Assembly (NCBI GenBank): GCA_050084515.1
Contig: CM114271.1
Span: 37,014,001-37,078,000, forward strand
DNA: 64,000 bases
DNA from: Blasia pusilla
Taxonomy: Eukaryota > Marchantiophyta > Marchantiopsida > Blasiales
Direction of reading: 5' to 3'
Each line of letters begins with the position of its first letter. The stretch's first letter is position 1. Positions 23,693 to 34,652 of this stretch are shown piece by piece. The notes under the pieces are model-generated. The model ran no database searches. It had not been told where the DNA came from and saw nothing but the letters and a program-made list of their open reading frames with translations. The translations under genes and the position numbers were made by a program.

Positions 23693-24164
23693 CTTAGCAC
23701 TTCTTGATCCCAACAAGTGGGAGAAAATCTGGTTCAATCCCAGCCAGAAGTAACAGCTAATTAAGCCCTCAAGTTTCTTGAAATGAAATTAAAAGATATC
23801 CTTGAATGGAAATGGTAAGGGCCAAAGGTAATGGAAGAACTTAGGAAAATGACAAGTAGAAAGGACAAGTTTTCAGAAAAAAAAACCATAAGAAATAGTC
23901 TCAGAAATAACCTATTGGCCATATGAAGTCTCGGTATAATGCCAATATTCCAAACCACCTCTAGGGAAAAACTATGCAAACCTTAAAATCTTAGGAAGCC
24001 AACAGATGGTTATGTATGAAAGCCGAAACAAAATATAAACGGCCAACAAAAAATTGATGTGCCCCAAAATAGTCCCAGAGCCTTGTATGGACATTTCAAA
24101 TGTCAATCATATTTGTTTTTTACGGCCCCAAATTAAAAGCTTCAAATTGCGGTTCTCCCAGAGG
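23693..24164. other. Spacer next to the right inversion breakpoint
   Basis: No gene or known repeat recognised. Alignment of the downstream E1 pol with E3 begins near 24168, so the breakpoint lies at or just before that base. Confidence 0.4.
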
Positions 24165-25460
24165 TTTGTACAATTGTTGCGTTGGTGAGCCCCATACCTA
24201 CCGAGACGGTTGAGGCATCCTAAGTTGACAGGAGGAGAGCGGCGCCGGATACATTAGTTCCTGAGGAGTTATACGAGTTGCTTTGCATTTAGCATGCAAG
24301 ATTAGGGCACGGTGAAGGGTCCACGGATCCGCATTGAGTTGTCAAGTAACACGCCGATCTTCCGACGACCCTACAGGTATAGTGACATGGAGAGAGCTTT
24401 GATTCAGAGTAGGATCCAGGACTTGGTTGGAGCAGGACTAGTAGAGATGTCGCATTGAGAGTATACATCTGCCACTGTCATGCCTGCCAAGAAGGATGTG
24501 CATGGCGACTGGACGGATAGGCGGATGTGTGGAGATTACCGACGTATCAATCGGCAGACGAAATCGGACAGGTATGCCATGCCCATCCCTGAGGAGATCT
24601 TTGATATGATTGGGCATGCAAAGATCTTCAGTTTTTTAGATCTTCGAGCCAGATACCATCACCTGCCTATCAGATTGGAGGACAAGCACAAGACGGAATT
24701 TTGGGGCATCGATCCTCACGGGAAGGATTTCTTGTACCAGTGGTAAGGATATATTGATGACATCGTCATCTTTAGTGCCATGGTTGAGGAGCATGAGCGA
24801 CATCTAGAGGAGGTGTTTCGACGATTGTAGTTATATGGGCTGAAGCTACATCCAAGCAAGTGCAAGTTCTTCTACGACCAGATTGAGTACTTGGATCATA
24901 CGATATACCCAAGTGGCCTTGGTGTGCAATAAACAAAGGTAGAGGCTATTTCACGCATTCTAAGCCCTACAGATGTGAGTCAAGTTTGTGTATTCATGGG
25001 ATTGGCGAACTTCTATCAACGGTACATCAAGGGTTTCAGCTTGATTGCGAAGCCGCTGACCTTGTTGACCAAGGTGGATTAGGAGTGACACTGGGGGGAT
25101 GAGCAAGAGAGAGCATTTCAGATGCTCAAGGATGGGGCATCCTTTAGAGTTGCATACCGATTGGAGCATGTTGGGTGCTTGGAGCCGTGCTCACCCAACA
25201 TGACGATGATGGTAGAGAGTTCGTGGTGGCTTACGCTAGTTGCTCGAACAACGCTGCAGAGACGAAGCATAGTTTGTATGAGGGTAAGTGCTTGGCTGCA
25301 GTGTGGACTGTCGCACATTTTAGATGTTATCTATTCGGAAATCCCTTTACCATCATTATTGATCATTAGCCACTTAAGTGGTTGATGGAGTGCGACAAGC
25401 TTATAGGGAAGTTTGCGAGGTGGGCTCTTTTGTTGCAAGAGTATGACTTCCAGGTAATGC
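24165..25460 (+). pseudogene. E1 reverse transcriptase and RNase H, decayed
   Basis: RT blocks include KKDVHGDWTDRRMCGDYRRI, DLRARYHHLPIRLEDK and YIDDIVIF, which holds the catalytic aspartates (about 24750-24775). RNase H blocks are EFVVAYA-like and EGKCLAAVWTVAHFR (about 25210-25330). Compared with E3, about 0.1 kb just before YIDD is missing, and stops occur at several former CAG or TGG codons. The 5' end is the DNMT-RT linker broken by the inversion. The rest of E1 upstream is at 5733-13606 on the other strand. Confidence 0.8.
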
Positions 25461-25815
25461 ATAGACCTAGGATGCAGATGGTTTGAGCTATAACCCATGC
25501 CCGAGTCAGCGAGATGCGATTGGATCTCGTTGGCATGGTGAGAGTGATGAGGAGTTGATGCCAGGATGGCATGCGTTAGCCTATTTGGGCTTGTTGGCTA
25601 TAGAGAGCCAGATTGCTGAGACTTCGATGGCGAGGTCTGATGGAGAGTCCTTAGATCCAGAGGCTGGTGAGGAGACAACAGATGGCCGAGACTTTCACGA
25701 CGATAGAGTGGTATTGGAGTACTTGCGTACTTGCAGCGTCGCGAGCACAATGGGTGCTAGAGAGTGGGATCGGATCCTACAGCGAGCCAGATGATTCCGA
25801 TGGGAGGGGACACAT

Positions 25816-26500
25816 GTGTTGCGAGTGTGGAAGGATAGTAGAATGCGTGTAGTGCCTCATCCTTTGCAGAGAGCACGTTTGGTGCGTCATGCCCACGAGG
25901 AGTTGGATCATTTTGGAGTGAAGCGGACGTACAGCTGGTCCAGATTCAGTATTGGTGGCGAGGCATGCAGATTGACGTTTAGCAGTTTGTTGCCAAGTGC
26001 ATGGTATGTGATCGAGTCTGAGCATCATTCAATGCTCGGACTCCACAGTTGCATCTACTTCCGATCATGGATTTAGGTTATAGATGGAGTTTGGATTTTG
26101 CAAGATCTTTGCCTTTGACAAAGCGCCATAGTCGTTATGTGTTGGTGATGGTCGAGCACTTCTCGAAGTGGATAGAGTTGGTTGCATTTCCTAACAAAGC
26201 GAGTGAGGGAGTAGCGTATGCCTTCCTAGATTGAGTGCTGAGGCATTACGGTGCACCAGTTGAGGTGTTGATAGACCAAGGTATAGAGTTTCGCAGGGGG
26301 TTTCAGGCCTTTTGTGATCAGGCACTGATGGACCACCGCACCACTTCACGAGATCATCTCGGGCGCATGGACTAGCGGAGAGGGTTGTGCAGACGGTGAA
26401 GAGAGGATTACGCAAGTATGGCTTGCAGAGAGGTCACCTAGGAGATTGGGACCTTCAATTGCTGTGGTTGGCGATGGGATACAGATTCAGCAGGCAGACG
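25816..26500 (+). pseudogene. E1 DDE integrase, decayed
   Basis: The HHCC region (HEELDHFGVKRTYS, later a CMVCDRV-like block) is followed by the core. First Asp is in WSLDFARSL (about 26090), second in LIDQGIEF (about 26268-26290), and Glu in GLAERVVQ (about 26370-26395). This is the usual Ty3/Gypsy integrase order. A TGA interrupts the core and the HHCC part is frameshifted. Integrase rather than tyrosine recombinase is notable given the split direct repeats at the ends. Confidence 0.8.
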
Positions 26501-26584
26501 TCCTTGGCATCTTTCTCACCGTACTTGCTGCTTTAAGGCCATGAGCCAGATTTATATGAGGCCATTCATCGAGATGTTGGTGAG

Positions 26585-27118
26585 GTGTTGAACCTTGATG
26601 ACTCTGATGTATGGATGAGAGCATGTTCACAGAGGACTGAGTTGTTCCGGAGAGTGATGCCCATGGCGTTTGAGAACTTGGAGATTGCGCAACATCGGGA
26701 TACATTGAGATATGCGACTATTAGGGGGGGTGGTTATCGACCTACTATGCAGAGGTTTCATCAAGAAGATTATGTCTACTTGCAGTAGACGTCACGATCG
26801 ACGTTGGATGTGACTGCAGGGCGCACCATCTTGAGAGTGCGTGAGGTTTTACCACCAGGTGTTCTCTTATTGGAGGGATACGATGATATGGTTTGGAAGG
26901 ACCATATGCGTAACTGTGCGCCGTGTCATCTTCCGAACATTGAAAATACATTTGATTTGAGCTTAGCAGTAGTTTCTGCAGGCTTGCGATGTATGTTGTG
27001 TGGTTCTGCCCGTGGTGCAGCCACTATGCTAGTCTATAATGGATGTTCGAGAGGATGGCATATGGCATGCTTAACGCCATCTCTCACTAGGATTCCTCAA
27101 GGATGATGGATGTGTCCT
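26585..27118 (+). pseudogene. E1 integrase tail and PHD finger, decayed
   Basis: The integrase C-terminal part (FHQEDYVYLQ, GVLLLEGYDDMVWKDH) leads into a Cys4-His-Cys3 PHD finger: CMLCG, then a VxxGC pair, GWHMAC, and a final CPR pair (about 26985-27118). Here two zinc ligands are mutated (VYNGC and CPRY) and a TGA replaces an Arg codon before the last pair, so this copy is dead. The intact version is in E3. Confidence 0.8.
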
Positions 27119-27314
27119 AGATATACATAGAATAGGTAGTTCTACATTCCCACTTGTGTCTGTGATGATATGGATGACAAGAAGGCGACGAACGATGGGG
27201 CCACATGCGCACCCGATCTTCTTGCTCTTAGCGTCCGAGAGATGTATGTCATGGTAGGTAGGGATAGATGGCTATCTGGAGTTAGAGGGACCTAACCACT
27301 AGCTAAGCAGGAGA

Positions 27315-27441
27315 TTGGAGATATTTTGGTACCTATTGTCTCGTTGTTTGGATGCCATGAGTTAGCATGGGATCGTGCGTGTTTGTGTGTGTGTTCGATG
27401 ACAACGATGTATGTTATGTAGTGATGTGTATGCGCACGACA
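27315..27441 (+). repeat. E1 repeat b1
   Basis: 127 bp beginning TTGGAGATATTTTGG after the trailer and ending GCGCACGACA. It matches b2 at 27961-28069 but has a short extra stretch (ACAACGATGTATGTTATG region). Confidence 0.85.
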
Positions 27442-27443
27442 AC

Positions 27444-27960
27444 TGTCACATCTTTTAGGATAGATCGGTGAGATCTAGTAGAGCGCCTTTGCGAGTAGTG
27501 GAGGACAGGTTCAGGAGGTCGAGGATGACCTGCTGAGGCTCCGAGAAACTTGAGAGAGCAGGTTCCCCCTTCGTTTCGACTCATTTGGAGCCATATTGAG
27601 AAACTTACTATTTTAGGCAAGTACCATTTTGAGTATATGGTCGACTTTATATTTATGGTAAGTAGCCCTTTACCTCCTACACCAGGTCAAGAGCCAAGGG
27701 GGTGACTTGGGAGCATAGGTTACCATGGAGAGAGCTTGGGAGAGGGGAGGGGTATACCTCAAGGAGAGAGAGCTTGAGAGCTCATTCTCTCTTTGTTGAA
27801 CCTCTTGGCATGAGGCAGCGGAGCTATGGTCTTGCTTGCCTTGTGTGTGTAACCCAAGCCTCTCATTAGGAGAGTGGGTTTGGATTGACATTGAGAGAGA
27901 CATGTGAGTGTGCACACATTTGAGAGCTATGGTGTTGAGAGAGATTTCACCTTATTTTTA
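27444..27960 (+). repeat. E1 repeat a2
   Basis: 517 bp starting TGTCACATC and ending ATTTTTA. It matches a1 (13089-13606, minus). b1 lies directly before it and b2 directly after. Confidence 0.87.
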
Positions 27961-28069
27961 TTGGAGATATTTTGGTACTTCTTGTCTTGTTGTTTGGATG
28001 CCATGAGTTAGCATGGGATCGTGCGTGTTTGTGTGTGTGTTCGGTGTAGCGATGTGTATGCGCACGACA
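27961..28069 (+). repeat. E1 repeat b2 (true 3' end of E1)
   Basis: 109 bp from TTGGAGATATTTTGG to CGCACGACA. It is followed by CTTG (28070-28073), the complement of CAAG beside E1's 5' end at 13607-13610. The following bases are E2 leader, read on the minus strand. The insertion point abuts a 17-bp palindrome GGAGCCATAATGGCTCC at 28073-28089. Confidence 0.88.
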
Positions 28070-29584
28070 CTTGGAGCCATAATGGCTCCTTCCGTCCTTC
28101 CTTATTCCACGAGTTTGGGGCCATAATGGCTCCTTTCCTTCACTCCTACACCTTCGGAGCTCACCCAACTTCGTCTGCCCAATGTCCTGAATCTCCTCTC
28201 TCCCAATTCCACTTCAAGCACCTCTCTCTCTACCCAACGTCTCTCCACCTAAGTTGGGACGGTCGTGTCCTCTCTCTCTACGCCTTAATGTGGGTGCACC
28301 GCCCTATGCGGAGGACCCCCCTTCTGAACCTAGAGTGCTCGCTCCAGCTCCCGGCTCTTCTTCTCCCGACCTGCGGTTTCTTCTCCGTCTCCTTCAAACC
28401 CACTCCTTCCTTCCCGCGTCCTAGGGCACGACGCCCTATACACGGCTCGCATTACTAGAGCTCCGGGCTCCTTCCACCCTCGCGTGCCCCACTCCAAACT
28501 GGCGCGCTTGTCGCGTTGCACCTCCCAGCTCTACTGCTACCTCCTTGTGACACGGCTCCCTATGGAGTTGTGACCCTGTTTCTTTCCACTCCCATTTCCG
28601 TTGTCAACAAGGCCGTATCCCGGTGCTCGGCCATATCCTTCCCGGATGCGTTTCCTTTCCCACCCTCTCCTTGTGCGAGCCTTTGACCTACCTGCGGTGC
28701 CCAGCTGCTTAGATCTAAACCTCCCACATAACCTGCGTGACCCAACTCTAGTCGTCCTAGGAAGCTATTGCCTAGCCCTTACTAGCCCCCTTCATGGCGG
28801 CTGCTGTTCCCACAACTAATACTGTTCTCTCCCGACACTCACCGCTCACCCATCGATGATAGTCTTCGCGCTACACCTGAGCGCTACTACTGCTACACTC
28901 TGATGCTCTCCCCCATCAACCCTCACTGTCAAGATTCAAGAAAAATGGACAGTGGTTCCGCTCACGGACTCCCAAACATAAAAAAATGCCACCAACAACG
29001 TCAACCAACATCTCATGGACTTCCCAACCGAGGCAATTCGCTTGCCTACATGCAAACAACGAATTTCCACCAGCGCATTGACATCTTTCTCATGTTAAAT
29101 CAAGAGTAGTAAAAACGGCTCACCCGGCCTAAAACTCCACTCATGAATCTACATCGGCATATCGAACCACATCCACCCTCTACTATGAGGGAATCCAGAT
29201 GCTAGCACCCTAACTCCTACACACCCACACACGTCTATGCAAGAGAGGCGCTCCTAAGGCTCAACATGAGAAAGATGGCTTGAGAAAGCCATCCCTGTCA
29301 CTCTTATACCTTTGGGAAGAGCCAAAAAACTCTTCCCCCCAAAATAGCCCTCCCAACGGTAACCTACGTGCACAAGTTACCGGATGACCGTTGACTCGAT
29401 CAACGGGTCAGCTAAAGGACTAAAACAAAAATAGGGAAATCGCCATAAACGAAGTTCCCAACACAACAGACTTGTCGCCAACCTCATTTGACATCTAGGG
29501 ACAAAGTTACACCCAAACTGACCAACTGACTCACTATGCGGTCGACGTGATAGAACTCTACCTACGTCGAAATAAGATGTGACA
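28070..29584 (-). mobile_element. E2: 5' portion (repeat a1 and leader)
   Basis: Minus strand: E2 begins TGTCACATC at 29584. Repeat a1 covers 29584 to about 29097 and the leader continues to 28074, where E1 was inserted. After a1 the sequence reads AACATGAGAAAG, not repeat b, which shows that b is absent from the 5' end. The E2 body resumes at 13607. Leader sequence 28074-29096 has no recognised coding content. Confidence 0.82.
29097..29584 (-). repeat. E2 terminal repeat a1 (true 5' end of E2)
   Basis: 488 bp matching a2 at 17750-18235. Its outer end TGTCAC abuts GGTT (read on the minus strand, 29588-29585), which repeats at 18374-18377 beyond E2's 3' end. Confidence 0.87.
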
Positions 29585-30020
29585 AACCGTATCTCGTCTT
29601 GCATATGATCTTTTCCACACCAGCCTCCACTATCCGAATTCGGTGATAGCTTGAGTTAAAGTCAATCCTTTTGAAATACTTAACATTTGACGATCTATCA
29701 AAGAGATCATCCATCCTTGGAAGAGGGTAATTATTATTTGAATTCATAGTCTCTCTATTGTGTGCCCAATAGTAAGTACATGGTCTCGACTTTCCATCCT
29801 TCTTCTTCACAAAGAGAATGGGCACTTCATGAGGCGACTTTTTGGTTCAAATATGCCCCCTTTCCAACAACTCACTAAACTGCTTCTTCAACTTCACAAG
29901 CTCAACTCGATTGAATCTATATGAAGCTTTCCTCAAAGATTTCAAATGTGGTTAAGAATCGGGAACTGCCTCACTCTTTTGATCGATTGTTCTATTTAAT
30001 GGTAGTTGGTTGAGGATCTC
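29585..30020 (-). pseudogene. G: left half of an old Ty3/Gypsy RT
   Basis: The minus strand encodes VPILFVKKKDGKSRPC, NYPLPRMDDLFDR, FKRIDFNSSYHRIRI and CKTRYG, the classical N-terminal RT blocks of Ty3/Gypsy. The frame is open to RYG, where E2 is inserted. The continuation GSFEFVVMSF is at 18374 on the plus strand. Upstream, LVKLKKQFSELLERG-like sequence marks the start of the RT domain. Confidence 0.82.
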
Positions 30021-33000
30021 ATTACCTTATTAATCAAATACCTACTTCAAATACCTAGTGAGGACACATAGTAAAGCCATGTTTTGTGACGTATAGATCT
30101 CGTTTACAACACTTCATTTTAGAAAGTATTGATATGATCCCGGATGACTATTTGAATTTTATGTCAAGTTTTGTTTCCATGCGAAAAAGTGAGTAAGTAG
30201 ATAAATAAATAAATATACTACTTATAGATTTTTTTAATACCTTCGAACATTACATAAAAACTATGAGGTGCCTCTTAAGTAGTAAATCTAGGACATAGAC
30301 TTACGGCCTTTACAAGTGATACATCATCGTGCGTTTCTCTCGTTTGGGTTTGTTGCCATGTCCTATTTAACTATTGGTTCCCTCGTGTTAACTATTGTAT
30401 TATTGCTTTGTTACAACTTCGCCTCAACCGCACACTATTCACATCCGTCCGAGCGTTCCGTCCATTCCTCAGCGGGTTTTGGGTGGGGACGGACAGCGGA
30501 CCTCCAAAGGTGGCTAGCGGAGATAGAAAGAATGTTGTTAAAGGGTGAAGGATTCGTCGACGGTAAGAGCGGCCGGGAACTTACTCGACGGTGGCAAGTG
30601 AAGCCGACTATCCTCTGTCCGGATGCACAACTGTAAGGGGACAAGAAAGATCTTCTTCTAAGTTCGTCTCATCCCCATCCCCATCCATCCGCTCATTCCG
30701 CAACCCGTCAAAAGTCGCTGGACCACTTCACATGCCATCTCGAGCCTTTCAATTCAATCGACCGTATGCCACATCTCCATGAGCCTCGCGCTCATGGCAT
30801 GGCTTTCATGCATGGGGGTTTAGGGCGTACCAATCCATAACCGCGACATATGTTGGGTGCGTGCGTCCACCCCTTTTCCACCGTTTCTGGTCTACGGATT
30901 TTTATGGGGGGCTTTATATTGATATTTTCACTTTATTTTATCTCCTATTATTTATTGTCCACTCGGATGACGAGGCTTTCCACGTGAGGATGGCCGTTAT
31001 TAATGTTACTAATGGTGCCCTTTCCTTAGTCGACCCTCGACTAATCGTCTTTTCATCGTAGACGTTTTTGGGTTTGTACCGTATTTTGGTGTAATTATTT
31101 ACCATACTTAATATTTTGTTGCAAATGGAAATTTATTCCGTGTTGTTGGAATAGATGATTTTCTTAAGATTATATTAATATAATGTTCATGTTATGTTCG
31201 AATGAAAATTACTCGAGAAAGATATTTCTCTTGTTAATTTAAGTTTTGTTATGTTAATTTAACTTGATAGTTTAATTTTGGCCTCCACATGAGAAGAAGC
31301 CAAAATTTTAATTCTTCTGTTAAATTAATTTCGTTTTTGTGTTACTCTTGTCATCACCCGTGATCATAATGTACACTTGTCACCACCCAAGGGAGGGGTT
31401 CTCAGACCCCATCCTCTTTTAAATTTATAGATTAATGTAAACCCGTATGAGTATAAGTTTGTGGTTTTAATTACTTCTCATGATTAATTCTTAACTAAAA
31501 TTTTTAAATAATAATTTTAAAGTATCATTTTAAATTAATTTTGAATAATCTTATTAGCTTAGAAGGTGAGTGATTCTATTGGTGGAAAATTTCAAGAAGA
31601 GAGGTGTTGGAAAAATGAAAGGGCACTCACCAAGAATGTAGCAGATTTGAATTGTAGTCATTGATTAACCAGTATTAGTGCCCAGCTTGCCATCTCTAGT
31701 GTAGCGACATAAAACCATTCACGAATCGAAACGAATCCCAATGTTGGCTTTAGCTTTCACGTATACATAACATTGAGCGGAGAATGCGATGACACATTTG
31801 TGAATTTCTACGTGGTCAGCCTCATTGTTGTCTGCACTCGAGGAAGACATGCCGCCACGGGATTTCAAGTCGAAGTTTAGGCACTTACAGTAGAGGCCGT
31901 AATTACTTATATATTAATCGGAGGATTCATTTATATAAGTGTTTGGCGCTCTTCTCACACATGTTCGTTAAATAATAAATTTTGACGCTGAGCATCCACT
32001 TTAGAAACTAGAAGTTATTAAAAGAGGATCTTACTTAATAGATGACAGGATCCTATGGGGTTTCATTCATCCATGAATAGTCAATTTTGTCTATCCTTAG
32101 TCGTAGGCATAGGAAATATTTTCATCTCCATTCGCTTTGAGATAGTTTTAACCTTATTTCCACTCATCTTCTTAAATCCTTTTTTGTTGGCACACCTCAT
32201 TTTAAAATGAGGTATACCAACAAAAAAAATTGGAATAACCTTTCACCATGACTTCATAATTTGGGAAAGAAAATCTTCATGGATTCATATCGTTAAAAAC
32301 AACATGATCTTAAATTTTCTTATTTCCATGACAACAAGAATTCTCGTGCATTTTTCCCTTATTACATGGTAAGTTTTTAGTATGGTGGACTCTTTAGGAA
32401 AATGAGTCTTGTTTAATTTTAGCTTTAAAAAATAAATTCATTTCATAAAAGATAAGGGATTCCTAACTCGAGATCCCATTATAATTCTTGTTCATTGAAG
32501 AAAATTATTTTCAAGATAAGCATAATTCTTTATTTCAAGTAATGTATAGATAAAACTATTGTTTATTGGCAGTGCTATGAATGCGTGATAGAAATAACTA
32601 AAATTTCCTACTTTCCTCGTCCGTGTTTTCCCTTCTTAACTTAGCTACTCCCTTAACATAAATCCCTTCATTAAATTGATGCGTGTCAATAATAGAGGAT
32701 GCCTCAAAGGACGAGTGTCAACACCAAGAGGAGCAATTTTTCAACCTTGTCCTCTATTATTATCATCCTCTTATTACCTTTCCATAAAATTAATATATAT
32801 TATATCTTACATTTCCTCTTAAAAAATAGATTTACCTATTTATAATAACATTTTCCTCATAAAATAGCTCGTAAAATAGTAGGATAGATTGACTAATTCC
32901 ACTCCTTTAATTGCTAATGTGTAAAACTATAACATCATTAATTAAAAAATTTCAAGAAAATATGCATTATCTCATAATAAAATAATTGGAGACAATACAT

Positions 33001-33100
33001 TAAAAATCTATCTTCTAATAAAATTATATTTATTGCTCGTTTAAATTTTCTAAAATTTGAATTTTCCTTTCATCCATCGCTTTGGGATCTTGCATTTGTT
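30021..33100. other. Spacer without recognised genes
   Basis: A GC-richer part (about 30400-31060) and then AT-rich DNA. Short frames have no recognised family. A near-perfect inverted repeat at 32181-32226 (23-bp arms, two mismatches, no loop) is the only structure seen. ATTT at 33101-33104 is the E3 target duplication. Confidence 0.4.
32181..32226. repeat. 46-bp palindrome, MITE-like
   Basis: Arms 32181-32203 and 32204-32226 match as reverse complements with two mismatches, centred on ATTTTAAAAT. The outer parts are poly-T and poly-A. It could be a foldback element. Confidence 0.65.
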
Positions 33101-33104
33101 ATTT

Positions 33105-33214
33105 TGTTGTGCGCATACACATCGTTGTCATCGAATACACACACAAACACACACGATCCCATACTAACTCATGGCATCCATACACAGAGGCGAGAAGTAC
33201 CAAAATATCTCCAA
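33105..33214 (-). repeat. E3 repeat b2 (true 3' end of E3)
   Basis: 110 bp, minus strand from TTGGAGATATTTTGG (33214) to GCGCACAACA (33105). The flank ATTT recurs at 44113 beyond the 5' end. Confidence 0.87.
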
Positions 33215-33731
33215 TAAAGTAAGATCCAATCTCTCTCACAACACCATAGTTCTCACATGTGTACACTCTCACATGTCTCTCTCAATGTCAAACCAAACCC
33301 ACTCTCCTAATGAGAGGCTTGGGTTACACACACAAGGCAAACAAGACCATAGCTCCGCCGCCTCATGCCAAGAGGTTCAACAAAGAGAGAATGAGCTCTC
33401 AAACTCTCTCTCTTGGAGGTACCCTCCCTTCCCTCTCCCAAGCCCTCTCAACGGTAACCTATGCTTGCAGATCACCTCCTTGGCTCTTGACCTGATGTAA
33501 CGGGTCAAGGGAAACTTCCCAAAGTGGAAAGTCAACTATCCATAACATGGAAACTTACCTGAAATAGTAAGTTTCTCTATATGGCTCCATATGAGCCGAA
33601 ACGAAGGGGAAACCTGCTCTCTCAGGTTTCGCGGGGCCTCAACATGTCATCCTCGACCTCTTGGGCGTGTTCTCCACTACTCGTGCAGACGCTCTGCTAG
33701 ATCCCACCGATCTATCATAACAGTTGTGATA
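33215..33731 (-). repeat. E3 repeat a2
   Basis: 517 bp matching a1 at 43597-44112 up to the same last bases (CTTACTTTA). Its first bases read TATCAC, a G-to-A change from TGTCAC. It is flanked by b1 and b2. Confidence 0.85.
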
Positions 33732-33733
33732 GC

Positions 33734-33861
33734 TATCGTGCGCATACACATCGCTACACAACATACATTGTTGTTATCGAATACACACACAAACACACAC
33801 GATCCCATGCTAATTCATGGCATCCATACATAGAGGCGAGAAGTACCAAAATATCTCCAAT
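33734..33861 (-). repeat. E3 repeat b1
   Basis: About 128 bp from TTGGAGATATTTTGG to GCGCACGATA. It follows the purine tract AGCTAGGGGGGCG, a likely polypurine tract, on the minus strand. Confidence 0.83.
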
Positions 33862-34047
33862 CGCCCCCCTAGCTGGTGGTTAGGTCCCTCTAACTCCAGA
33901 TAGCCATCTATCCCTACCTACCACGACATACATCTCTATGACGCTAAGAGCATAAAGCCCGGGTGCTCATGTGGCCCCATTGTTAGTCGCCTTCCTGTCA
34001 TCCATGTCACAGAAAAATTCGGAATCAAAACCTATCTAGTATCTCCT

Positions 34048-34652
34048 CTATGTACATCGGGGACACATCCATCGTCCCCGAGGAACCCTAGTGAGAGGTG
34101 GCGTCAGACATGCCATATGCCAACCTCTCGAACATCCATCACACACTAGCATCGTGGCCGCACCACAAGCAGAACCACACAACATACAACGCAAGCCTGC
34201 AGGAACTACTTCTAAGCTCGGATCTAATGTACCATCAATTTTAGGAAGGTGACATGGCGCACAATTACGCACATGGTCCTTCCATACCATACCATCGCAT
34301 CCCTCCAGCAAGAGAACACCGGATGGCAAAACGTCATGTACTCTCAGAATAGTGTGCCCTACAGTCACATCCAACGTCGTTGGTGCCGTCTGCTGCAAGT
34401 AGACATAATCTCCCTGATGAAACCTCCGGATAGTTGGTCGATAACCACACTCCGAATAGTCGCATACCTCAACGTATCTTGATGCTGTGCAATCGTCAAG
34501 TTCTTGAATGCCATGGGCATCACTCTCCAAAAAAACTCAGCCTTCTGAGAACATGCTCGTATCCATACATCTGGGTCATCAAGGTCCAGCACCTCACTAG
34601 CATCTCGACGAATGGCCACAGGTAAATCTGGCTCTCGGCCATAAAGTAGCAA
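34048..34652 (-). pseudogene. E3 integrase C-terminus and PHD finger
   Basis: After the integrase tail (FHQGDYVYLQ, GVLLLEGCDGMVWKDH) comes an intact Cys4-His-Cys3 PHD finger with pairs CMLC, CDGC, WHMAC and CPRC, ending at MCPRCT just before the stop (about 34048-34215). PHD fingers usually read the methylation state of the histone H3 tail. At this position, where chromoviruses carry a chromodomain, it could steer integration. A frameshift near 34440 separates the integrase part from the PHD part, but the PHD itself is open. Confidence 0.85.

Larger units (their letters stand above)
5733..24165. other. Inferred 18.4-kb inversion
   Basis: Elements E1, E2 and G are each split into two halves of opposite orientation, one half inside this segment and one to its right. 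Turning only this segment round makes all three contiguous, restores their target duplications (CAAG for E1, GGTT for E2), and joins the G reverse-transcriptase frame. Both breakpoints fall in the DNMT-RT linker of E1 or directly beside it, judged by alignment with E3. They are placed to within about 100 bp. A real inversion and an assembly error are both possible. Confidence 0.8.

Noticed and set aside
27315-28069. Two ordinary LTRs in tandem or a solo LTR nested in an LTR
   Set aside because: That would need b at the 5' ends or a target duplication around repeat a. Neither is present, and the same layout occurs in three separate insertions.
27315-28069. A small independent element with b as its LTRs and a as its interior (TRIM-like)
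   Set aside because: a alone begins the element 10 kb away at the 5' end, and the 4-bp duplications flank a1 and b2, not b1 and b2.
18374-29588. Two independent insertions into the same RT site of two Gypsy copies
   Set aside because: The G halves are complementary, not overlapping, and join in frame at the shared GGTT. One insertion plus one inversion is simpler.
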